Assembly (NCBI GenBank): GCA_900546915.1
Contig: UREY01000001.1
Coordinates: 1-64,000, forward strand
Source: an uncultured Eubacteriales bacterium
Lineage (GTDB): Bacteria > Bacillota > Clostridia > Oscillospirales > Oscillospiraceae
Direction of reading: 5' to 3'
DNA length: 64,000 bases
The notes below the pieces were generated by a model that was not told the DNA's origin, did no database searches, and worked only from the letters and a program-made list of their open reading frames with translations. Of this stretch, positions 1 through 7,016 are shown one piece after another (position 1 is the stretch's first letter; each line of letters opens with the position of its first letter). The position numbers were made by a program, and so were the translations under genes.

Positions 1-1
1 G

Positions 2-145
2 ATCGTATATGGCAGTCGCATATACTATCCGCTACTATACGGGAGTATTGTTTCACATTGGAGAGCCTACCGCAAGTCGGTGGTAGGTTTGACGCTTACC
101 TTGTATCTGCTGCCAATGTTACTTGATCGCTATATCGGGGAGTAG
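2..145 (+). CDS. C-terminal end of an unknown protein (cut by window start)
   Basis: An open frame runs from base 2 to a TAG at 143-145, giving 47 residues with no start codon inside the window. The tail is hydrophobic in the middle (around VVGLTLTLYLLPMLL) with Arg and Lys residues before it, which would fit the last membrane segment of a membrane protein. It points toward the siderophore-binding gene on the opposite strand and ends 39 bases before it. I do not recognise a family. A short open frame at a window edge can be chance, so confidence is modest. Confidence 0.4.
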   Translation: MVYGSRIYYPLLYGSIVSHWRAYRKSVVGLTLTLYLLPMLLDRYIGE

Positions 146-184
146 AAAATTCTGTGGCATATTTCATCCCCTCAACTGCCGTCT

Positions 185-1243
185 TTATGGCAGCAACTCG
201 CTTTCCAGGTCCTGAAGCATAACATCCAAGGCAGTGATGCCGCCCTCAGCAGTATACCACACGGCAGGGTGGGCCAGGTAAACGATGTTTCCGTTCTGAT
301 AAGCATCTGTACCCATGACCAGCTCGTTCTCCAAAATCTCCTGAGCCAACTGCGCACCGTCGGTGCCGATGGCGGCATCACGGTCCATAACAAAAATGTA
401 ATTGGGGTTTTTCTCCACAATAAATTCGAAGGACGCCTCATTGCCGTGAGTAGAAGTGTCGATGTTGGCGTCTACCCCGATATTTTCAAATCCGATTTCC
501 CGGCCGATGATGGAGCAGCGGCCATCGTTACCCAGCACATTGAAGCTGCCGCTGGTACACATACCTACAATGGCATTCTTGCCCTCAGCAAACTCAGCCA
601 GTGCCTGGATTCGGCTGTCAAAATCGGCCATCAGAGCATCCACTTTGTCTTCTAAACCGAACATGGTCGCAATGGTGGTAGCGTTTCTGCGCACGCTCTC
701 TACGACCCCCAGTTCTGTGTCCGTGGAGAGGTACACCACGGGAGCGATTTCGCTTAGGGCGTCATAAGAGGAGGACAGGCGTCCGCCGATGAAGATAACA
801 TCGGGTTCACAGGACATGACGGCTTCTAGGTCGGCCTCTTTAATCGTACCCAGATTGGCGATGTCGTCCCGGATATAATCCTGAAGGTAGTCCAAACTGG
901 TAGAGGCGGTGCCCACTACCCGGTCGCCCACGCCCAGGGCGTCTAGGATATCCAAGCTGGCCATGTCCAGGATGGCGATGCGCTGGGGATCATAGGGGAC
1001 CACCAGTTCCACCTCCTCCTTGTTGGCGTTCAGGCTGGTAATGGCGATCTTGCCTTCACTGGGAGTCTGAGAGGAGGGGACCTCCTCGGAAGCGCCGGCA
1101 TCATCGTTGACGCTCGGGGAAGACGAGCTGCGGGAAGTGTCATCGACATTGCCGCCGAGGTTGGCATCATTGGAGGAATTGGAGCAGGCGGCCAGGGCCA
1201 TCACTATGGCAAGGGCTAATACAAGAGAGAATATCTTTTTCAT
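185..1243 (-). CDS. Siderophore/iron ABC transporter substrate-binding lipoprotein (FatB/CeuE/YclQ type)
   Basis: Binds a ferric siderophore outside the membrane and hands it to the permease pair encoded upstream. The chosen ATG at 1243 follows AAAGGAAG and starts a lipoprotein signal: basic MKK, hydrophobic core, and lipobox LAAC with Cys20. A longer in-frame start at 1327 would put residues ahead of the signal and has no ribosome site. A Ser-rich, acidic linker (about residues 22-60) follows, then the periplasmic-binding-protein fold, starting around PQRIAILDMASLDIL. The 352-residue length fits the FatB/CeuE group. It is the last gene of an importer operon in the order permease, permease, ATPase, binding protein, the same order as Bacillus yclNOPQ. 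The exact siderophore cannot be read from sequence. Confidence 0.9.
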   Translation of the reverse strand: MKKIFSLVLALAIVMALAACSNSSNDANLGGNVDDTSRSSSSPSVNDDAGASEEVPSSQTPSEGKIAITSLNANKEEVELVVPYDPQRIAILDMASLDILDALGVGDRVVGTASTSLDYLQDYIRDDIANLGTIKEADLEAVMSCEPDVIFIGGRLSSSYDALSEIAPVVYLSTDTELGVVESVRRNATTIATMFGLEDKVDALMADFDSRIQALAEFAEGKNAIVGMCTSGSFNVLGNDGRCSIIGREIGFENIGVDANIDTSTHGNEASFEFIVEKNPNYIFVMDRDAAIGTDGAQLAQEILENELVMGTDAYQNGNIVYLAHPAVWYTAEGGITALDVMLQDLESELLP

Positions 1244-1280
1244 TTCTACAGTCTTCCTTTCAAAAATGTTGGTTGCAGGT

Positions 1281-2033
1281 TTAGTAATAGATGGACAGGG
1301 GCTTGCCTTCGATCTCCATGATCTCAAAGTCTACCTTGTAGATCTGGGATAGTGTCTCTCGTGTCATCACCTCCTTTACAGTCCCGAATTTCGCAATTTT
1401 ACCATCCACGAAGGCACAGATGTAGTCGGAGTAAAATGCTGCATAGTTGATCTCATGGAGCACCAGGATCACCGTCTTGCCCAATTCATCGCACAGCCGC
1501 CGCACGATCTTCATCATGTTGGTGGCGTGGTAGATGTCCAGATTATTGGTGGGCTCGTCCAGAAGAACGAACTCGGTGTCCTGTGCGATGACCATGGCGA
1601 TCATGGCCCGCTGGCGCTGGCCGCCGGACAGTTCATCAATGAAACGGTCCTGAAACTCCTCCAGCTCCATATAGGTGATGGCCTGGTCAATGATGGCCTC
1701 GTCCTCGGCAGTGGTATGGCCGCCGGAGTAGGGGAACCGGCCAAAGGCCACCAGCTCCCGCACCGTGAGCTTCATCTGTATCTGATTGCTTTGTGTGAGA
1801 ATGGCCAGACGCTTGGATAGCTCCTTGCTTTTCCACTTGGTAATGTCCCGCCCCTCAAAATCCACCAGTCCGGCATCCCGGGCGATGAGTCGGGAAATGA
1901 TACCCATAACCGTGGATTTGCCGGCGCCATTGGGCCCGATGAGAGAGAGAACCTTTCCCTTGGGGATTTCAAAGGAGACTCCATTCACCACAGTCTTTCC
2001 GTCATATTGTTTTGTCAATTCACTGACTTTCAT
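1281..2033 (-). CDS. Siderophore/iron ABC transporter ATP-binding protein
   Basis: Cytoplasmic ATPase that powers ferric-siderophore import. Walker A is GPNGAGKST at residues 33-41, the ABC signature LSGGQ is at 135-139, and Walker B with the catalytic Glu (FVLLDEP) is at 155-161, followed by a TNNLD D-loop and an H-loop His in LVLHEIN. At 250 residues it is a normal FecE/YclP-type subunit. ATG at 2033 is preceded by AAAAGGAGGG located in the end of the permease gene, only 3 bases upstream. A 37-base gap separates it from the binding-protein gene, so all four genes are probably one transcript. Confidence 0.92.
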   Translation of the reverse strand: MKVSELTKQYDGKTVVNGVSFEIPKGKVLSLIGPNGAGKSTVMGIISRLIARDAGLVDFEGRDITKWKSKELSKRLAILTQSNQIQMKLTVRELVAFGRFPYSGGHTTAEDEAIIDQAITYMELEEFQDRFIDELSGGQRQRAMIAMVIAQDTEFVLLDEPTNNLDIYHATNMMKIVRRLCDELGKTVILVLHEINYAAFYSDYICAFVDGKIAKFGTVKEVMTRETLSQIYKVDFEIMEIEGKPLSIYY

Positions 2034-2036
2034 GGT

Positions 2037-3005
2037 TTAGACCCTCCTTTTGGTAAGAAGCAGATAAAGGAAATAGATTCCTCCGCCTACAGAGATAAAA
2101 ACGCTGATGGGAATGACATAGTTGTAGACGTGTTCAACAATAAGCTGACCTGCTACAAGGATGATCATGCCGAAAAACACGGAACCTAGAATGAGTTGGC
2201 TGTGCCGGTAGGTTTTGAGTAACTGCCGTGAGAGGTTGGCAACGATAAGTCCCATAAAGGAGATGGGTCCCACAACAGCGGTGGCTACGGCGATGGCCAA
2301 GGTCACGCCCAGTAGCAGGCGGCGGATGCTTTTGTCGTAGTCCACACCCAAATTGATGGCTTGCGCCTTGCCTAAAGTCAGTACATCCAGCAGAGCTATG
2401 TCTTTCCGCAATACGAAGATCAAGACGGCCAGCACCACCATGGAGAAAATGATGATTTCTGAGTTGACATTGCTGAAGCTGGCGACCAAGGTGGCCAGAA
2501 GGGAATCGTATTCGTTGGGATCCATAACTCGGGTGAGGGTGGATTGAATACTGCCAAAGAGGGAGGTGAGCACGGTTCCGATGAGTAGTACATAAAGCAC
2601 ATTGTGGTTGGTTTTCTTAAAGAAATAACTGTAAATAAGCGTAGCCGAGATTCCCATGATCACAAGATCCATGGCGAAGGAGGCGTTGGCATGGACGGCC
2701 AGAACGCTGCCCGACCCGGCCACAAAGACCACTGCCGTATGGATCAGGGTATATAGGGAGTTCATTCCCAGCAGGCAAGGGGTGACAACGACATTGTGGA
2801 TGATGGACTGAAATACAATGGATGCCCCGCCGATGGCGAAGGCGGCGATCAACATGACGATGAGCTTAGGGATGCGCAGTCTCATGGCGTAGGTAAAATA
2901 TTTTGGATTGACCTCCACCAACAGGTAGGCGGCAGCAGCCAGTACCACCAGACCTGCCATAATAATCAGTTTGCGCACGTTGGCGCGATAGGCCGCTGTT
3001 TTCAT
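2037..3005 (-). CDS. Siderophore/iron ABC transporter permease (FecCD family), second subunit
   Basis: Inner-membrane permease of the FecCD/BtuC family with multiple hydrophobic helices and the family's GPISFMGLIVANLSR segment near the C-terminal third, which contacts the ATPase. The ATG at 3005 overlaps the stop of the upstream permease (ATGA), indicating translational coupling, and gives 322 residues. An in-frame start 14 codons earlier lies inside the upstream gene and is unlikely. It should form a heterodimer with the protein encoded at 3002-4033. Confidence 0.92.
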   Translation of the reverse strand: MKTAAYRANVRKLIIMAGLVVLAAAAYLLVEVNPKYFTYAMRLRIPKLIVMLIAAFAIGGASIVFQSIIHNVVVTPCLLGMNSLYTLIHTAVVFVAGSGSVLAVHANASFAMDLVIMGISATLIYSYFFKKTNHNVLYVLLIGTVLTSLFGSIQSTLTRVMDPNEYDSLLATLVASFSNVNSEIIIFSMVVLAVLIFVLRKDIALLDVLTLGKAQAINLGVDYDKSIRRLLLGVTLAIAVATAVVGPISFMGLIVANLSRQLLKTYRHSQLILGSVFFGMIILVAGQLIVEHVYNYVIPISVFISVGGGIYFLYLLLTKRRV

Positions 3006-4033
3006 GCTCCGTCCCCCCGTTCTGCCTGGGCAATTGGGGCGGCGCATCCACCGTTGTGGGCAGCCCCCAGGCGAACTGCTTTACGGCCATGGCGTAGCCG
3101 ATAGAGAAGCAAGCCGATAAACAGAATGCTACCGATGATACCCACGATTAGTTCAATGGGCAGCTCATAGGGTGCAATGACCGTTCTGGCGATCATATCG
3201 CAGACCAGTACAAAGATGGCGCCGAACAGGGCGGTGTCTACCAGGGTACCCCGGATGCGGTCCCCCTTGAACATGGCCACCACATTGGGGACGATGAGGC
3301 CGATGTATGAGATAGAGCCTACAACCACCACCACGGAGGCGGTGATCATGGCCGCAATGGACAGCCCGGCGAACAGCACGAGATTGTAATGTACACCCAA
3401 GTTTTTTGAGAAATCCTTGCCCATGCCCACGATGTTGAAGTGGTTGGCAAAGATAAAGGCCAGAACTACCAGCGGGACCGCCAAATAGACTAACTCAAAC
3501 CGGCCCCGGATCACCAGGGAGAAGTGTCCCACCAGCCATGTGGAAAGCGCCTGGGTCATTTCAAATTGATAAGCTAAATAGTTGGTGATGCCGCCGATGA
3601 CGTTGCCAAACATGATGCCGACCAACGGGACCATCACCACATCCTTAAACTGGATGCGCTGGATGAACCATACAAAGATCCAAGTACCCAGAATAGCAGC
3701 GGCAAAGGCGAAGAAAGCCCGGCCCCACAAAGTAGAATTGGGCATATACAGCAACGCCAGCAGGATGCCGAACTGGGCCGAAGAGATCGTGGCGCCGGTA
3801 GTAGGGGAGACAAATTTGTTCATGCAAAGCTGCTGCATGATCAGACCGGCCACGCTCATGCCGACACCGGTACAAAGGATTGCCAACAACCGAGGTAGGC
3901 GGGAAATGAGAAAAATCTTGAGTTGTTCCGCGTTACCGGCGTGCAGGCTGGCAATATCCAAATCGATCACGCCCACAAACAAAGAGAAAACAGACAAAAT
4001 CAGCAATATGAGAGCCAGTGTGATGGTAAGCAA
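3002..4033 (-). CDS. Siderophore/iron ABC transporter permease (FecCD family), first subunit
   Basis: First gene of the importer operon and partner of the next permease. It has the FecCD pattern: an N-terminal helix, the GVGMSVAGLIMQQL region, and GSISYIGLIVPNVVAM, the loop that meets the ATPase. The C-terminus has a short Gly/Ala-rich extension, about 25 residues past the last helix, which overlaps the start of the next gene. The start is uncertain: the only reasonable in-frame initiator is TTG at 4033, about 20 bases from a strong GGAGGG at 4053-4058. That spacing is long, so the true start may be a non-standard codon slightly upstream. Confidence 0.9.
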   Translation of the reverse strand: MLTITLALILLILSVFSLFVGVIDLDIASLHAGNAEQLKIFLISRLPRLLAILCTGVGMSVAGLIMQQLCMNKFVSPTTGATISSAQFGILLALLYMPNSTLWGRAFFAFAAAILGTWIFVWFIQRIQFKDVVMVPLVGIMFGNVIGGITNYLAYQFEMTQALSTWLVGHFSLVIRGRFELVYLAVPLVVLAFIFANHFNIVGMGKDFSKNLGVHYNLVLFAGLSIAAMITASVVVVVGSISYIGLIVPNVVAMFKGDRIRGTLVDTALFGAIFVLVCDMIARTVIAPYELPIELIVGIIGSILFIGLLLYRLRHGRKAVRLGAAHNGGCAAPIAQAERGDGA

Positions 4034-4064
4034 GTGTTTTTTGATAGTGAGATCCCTCCTTGGA

Positions 4065-4080
4065 GTTAGATTTAACTAAC
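4065..4080 (-). promoter_or_regulatory. Dyad operator candidate for the iron importer operon
   Basis: The sequence GTTAGATTTAACTAAC is an imperfect palindrome with 5-base arms GTTAG and CTAAC. It sits at about +3 to +18 of the predicted transcript, between promoter and ribosome site, which suits a repressor. TTAG-N6-CTAA resembles the core of DtxR/IdeR iron-repressor boxes. It could instead serve the neighbouring AraC-type protein. The assignment is inference from pattern and position. Confidence 0.45.
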
Positions 4081-4089
4081 TGTCCTGCA

Positions 4090-4118
4090 AAATAAACGCG
4101 CCCCAACAAAATTGTCAA
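4090..4118 (-). promoter_or_regulatory. Promoter of the siderophore importer operon
   Basis: On the minus strand TTGACA (4113-4118) and TTATTT (4090-4095) are separated by 17 bases. The -35 is perfect and the -10 weak. It lies in the 144-base gap between the AraC-type gene and the first permease, so the importer can be transcribed independently of its putative regulator. Confidence 0.6.
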
Positions 4119-4177
4119 AGCACACCAAAAGGACAGAACCTATTTTACTCATCCGGCATGGGATTCTCCACTCCGAT

Positions 4178-5176
4178 TTAACCATTCTTCGCTCCGGTTT
4201 GACCTTTTTTCATTGTAAAATAGGGAGGGAACTCATCTGTGGGCATGCCGGCCTCCCGGTATTCCGTCGGCGTTTGCCCCAGCACAGATTGGAAGGCGCT
4301 GGAAAATTTGCTGCTGTTGTCGTAGCCAAACTCATTGGCAATATCCATAACGGTTCTTGCGGAACTGAGTAACTGTACAGCGGCCAAATGCATTTTATAG
4401 GCCCGGATACATTGATAGAGCGGTTTCCCATAGACGCTTTTGGCGCTATACCGCAGCTGCTTTGGGGAGACGTGAAATTGAATTGCTAGATCCTCCGTGG
4501 TTAGATGTTCGTTCTGATGCGCGCGGACAAAGAGCAAGACCTCCTTGAGCAGTTGCGCTTGTCCCTTGGTGCAAGTACACTGTTCCACTTGAGGGAGATT
4601 GGAGTCCAGATAGGACAGAAAGAGCAGCAGTTCCAACACCTTGACCTTGAGATAGCCTTTTCTTACCCGCTCCGGGACGGCGTAAAGCTCGGAAAAAAGG
4701 TGCGCAAGACGAGGCATAGAACGCATGATGAAATACCCATCTTGGGCACAGAATTTCTGAAACAGAGCGGACAGGTCTACATCCACATCGCTAAGCAGAC
4801 AAGATGTGCACTGGGGTGCTGTCTCCGGATCAATGACGACGGAAATGCCGTGGTAATGCCCGGTGGGACAGCGTAGAATTGCCTGGTTTCCACTGCTTCT
4901 ATGGATAGACATATCTCCTTCGCCCAGATAGAAGTAGCGCTCCTCTCCCTCATATTCCAGCCGCCCCTTCCGACAATGGGTAATCTCCAACAAATCATTT
5001 GGGTAGCCGGTGAGGTTTTCAAAGGCCAGCGTGTGGGCATCTTTGTAGGACAGCCAAATACCAGGGAAAACGTTGTATTCTGTGATAATCACCTGCCCTT
5101 GAACGCCCTGGACATAATAGAGGTTGGGCCCACCTTTCTGGAGTGGACATGTAGGGGACATTTCACGCTCTGTCAC
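4178..5176 (-). CDS. AraC-family transcriptional regulator
   Basis: DNA-binding regulator, probably of the importer operon just downstream on the same strand. Residues 1-200 form a cupin-like sensing region with no family I can name. Residues 225-247 (LTTEDLAIQFHVSPKQLRYS) are the first helix-turn-helix, and residues 275-307, ending in GQTPTEYR, are the second with the classic AraC signature. The start is GTG at 5176, placed 6 bases after AGGGAGGT. The adjacency resembles the siderophore-sensing AraC regulators (YbtA, AlcR and PchR types) encoded beside siderophore uptake genes, so the ligand may be the ferric siderophore. That is inference. Confidence 0.88.
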   Translation of the reverse strand: MTEREMSPTCPLQKGGPNLYYVQGVQGQVIITEYNVFPGIWLSYKDAHTLAFENLTGYPNDLLEITHCRKGRLEYEGEERYFYLGEGDMSIHRSSGNQAILRCPTGHYHGISVVIDPETAPQCTSCLLSDVDVDLSALFQKFCAQDGYFIMRSMPRLAHLFSELYAVPERVRKGYLKVKVLELLLFLSYLDSNLPQVEQCTCTKGQAQLLKEVLLFVRAHQNEHLTTEDLAIQFHVSPKQLRYSAKSVYGKPLYQCIRAYKMHLAAVQLLSSARTVMDIANEFGYDNSSKFSSAFQSVLGQTPTEYREAGMPTDEFPPYFTMKKGQTGAKNG

Positions 5177-5423
5177 GAAGTTACCTCCCTAAATATTTTT
5201 GTTGAATGGTACCAACTCAGCCATAAATTTGATACAAATATAGAGAATATCGGTTTACGTTTGTATTTGCAAGTCAAAGTAGATCAGAATTTCAGGCGTT
5301 TTATCATTATAGCGTTTTCAGCATCAAAGTGCAAGGGCGGGATTTTTGCAGGAAAATGTGAGTCGCCTTCTGTAGCTGTAACATTGCTCGGAAAGGGGAA
5401 ATTACGGACTTTCGTATGGGAAA

Positions 5424-5471
5424 AGAGGCCGCCGCATAGGAAATATGAAAAATCCTGATGCAGCAGCCTCT
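5424..5471 (-). terminator. Rho-independent terminator of the aldo/keto reductase gene
   Basis: Read on the minus strand, an arm beginning AGAGGCTGCTGCAT pairs with an arm ending GCGGCGGCCTCT and is followed by TTTT. It lies 50 bases past the reductase stop. The rest of the 345-base gap 5177-5521 holds only the leader of the AraC-type gene, with no gene or clear promoter seen. Confidence 0.75.
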
Positions 5472-5521
5472 GATGTGTGAACGCAGCCTTGGGAACCGGT
5501 CCGGATTTGATATATGAAAAA

Positions 5522-6673
5522 TTATACACATGCCTCCGGTGTGCACGATTCCAGAGTATCCGCCACTTGTGCCAAAAGGGAAGAAACAGGAAGCTGTTGC
5601 GGGCAAACGCTTTCACATTGCAGACAGCCGATACAACTGGATGCCTTCCCATGATCGCCTGCGGTAATGGCTTGATAATTTTGGGTTAAATTTTCTGCCC
5701 CCTGCTTTTTGGCATTAAATGCGGCGAATAAGTCCGGGATTTGGATGTGCATCGGGCAGCCGGCTTCACAATACCGGCAGCCGGTACATGCAATGGATTC
5801 CTGGCTCTTGAATACCGTGCAGGCGCGCCGGAGCGCCTCCTGTTCCTGTGCAGTCAGGGGCTGGGGGGAGGACATGGTGTCCAGGTTCTCCCGCATCTGC
5901 TCCATGGAGCTCATGCCGCTGAGGACCATGGCAACTCCCTCGAAGGAGGCGGCAAAGCGAAGAGCATAGCTGGCCTGGCTACCGCCATGGAGCTGCTCCA
6001 GGATTCTGCCGGCTGCGCCGGGCAGATTGGCCAGGGCGCCGCCCTTCACCGGCTCCATGATGATAACAGGTTTTCCATATTTACGGCAAACTTGATATAC
6101 GGCCCGGCTCTGAACAGTGGGATCCTCATAGTCCGCGTAGTTAAACTGAATTTGCACGACTTCAATTTCCGGGTGTTCCGACAAAATCTGCTCCAGCACC
6201 TCCGGCTTATCATGAAAGGACATGCCGAGATGCCGGATTCTCCCTTCCTGTTTCAGCCGGCCGGCTACCTGAAACGCGTTGCAGGCCGTAAACTTTTCAT
6301 ATTGTTTTGCATTGAGTGCATGCATCAAATAATAATCAAAATAGGCTACGCCAGTGGCCTGCAGCTGACTCTCAAACAAGGGAAGAATTTCCGCCTCTGT
6401 CTGAAAGAAGGGACCGCTGAGCTTATCGGTGAGCAAAAATCGATCGCGCGGATAACGCTCTGTCAGGCACTGACGCACGGTGGACTCACTCTTTCCGGCT
6501 ATGTATCCGTGTGCGGTATCAAAATAACAAAATCCGCAGTCCAAAAACGTGTCTACCATGTCACAGACCTGCTTGGTATCCACAACGCCTTCCCCACCGA
6601 TGGTGCCTTCTGTCATTGGAAACCGCATGCATCCAAAACCCAATTTTTTGGGTCCAAAGTTCAAAGATTCCAT
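5522..6673 (-). CDS. Aldo/keto reductase with C-terminal double 4Fe-4S ferredoxin domain
   Basis: NAD(P)H-dependent aldo/keto reductase fold fused to a ferredoxin-like tail. The catalytic tetrad is visible as FDTAHGY (Asp, Tyr), LTDKL (Lys) and YYLMHALN (His). The C-terminal third has two cysteine clusters, CTGCRYCEAGCP and CIGCLQCESVCP, each with the CxxCxxCxxxCP spacing of 4Fe-4S sites. This fused type is common in anaerobes; the substrate is unknown. ATG at 6673 is preceded by GGAGG at 6 bases, and the in-frame ATG at 6688 overlaps that ribosome site. It is a single-gene unit with its own promoter and terminator. Confidence 0.88.
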   Translation of the reverse strand: MESLNFGPKKLGFGCMRFPMTEGTIGGEGVVDTKQVCDMVDTFLDCGFCYFDTAHGYIAGKSESTVRQCLTERYPRDRFLLTDKLSGPFFQTEAEILPLFESQLQATGVAYFDYYLMHALNAKQYEKFTACNAFQVAGRLKQEGRIRHLGMSFHDKPEVLEQILSEHPEIEVVQIQFNYADYEDPTVQSRAVYQVCRKYGKPVIIMEPVKGGALANLPGAAGRILEQLHGGSQASYALRFAASFEGVAMVLSGMSSMEQMRENLDTMSSPQPLTAQEQEALRRACTVFKSQESIACTGCRYCEAGCPMHIQIPDLFAAFNAKKQGAENLTQNYQAITAGDHGKASSCIGCLQCESVCPQQLPVSSLLAQVADTLESCTPEACV

Positions 6674-6717
6674 TGTTTTTCCTCCCATAGCTGTGATATC
6701 AGGTTGCCCTTTTTATT

Positions 6718-6746
6718 ATGTTACAGGGGTTTTCCGCCTTTGTCAA
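6718..6746 (-). promoter_or_regulatory. Promoter of the aldo/keto reductase gene
   Basis: Minus-strand TTGACA (6741-6746), a 17-base spacer, then TAACAT (6718-6723), about 45 bases before the chosen ATG. Confidence 0.65.
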
Positions 6747-6916
6747 GTGCAGGGGATTCCGGAGAGTCCACCGAACTCTAAAAAACACTTTCGAGAGGAC
6801 GTCCCATATAGACGAAGCCGCCGCAAACCGTACTACAACACCAGGCGGCTCCAGCGCAACCTGGGCGTCCCGACACCGGCAGAGAAGCACCCATTGGCCA
6901 TACGCCTAAAAAACAG

Positions 6917-6944
6917 CCAGCGGCCCTCCGAAGAGAGCCGCCGG
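6917..6944 (-). terminator. Terminator of the SLH 5'-nucleotidase gene
   Basis: On the minus strand a 12-base-pair GC-rich stem closes a UUCG tetraloop and is followed by CTGTTTTTT. It lies about 70 bases past the nucleotidase stop. The 343-base gap 6674-7016 otherwise contains only the reductase promoter; no gene is seen. Confidence 0.85.
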
Positions 6945-7016
6945 GTGAAAAGAATTTATTTTATTTCATTGTCTTCTTGACGGGGCGCGGTTCAGATCCT
7001 GCGGCGGCTTCCGAAA

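Noticed and set aside
5741..6781. 346-residue plus-strand open frame opposite the aldo/keto reductase
   Set aside because: Antisense shadow; the reductase and its Cys clusters explain the region.
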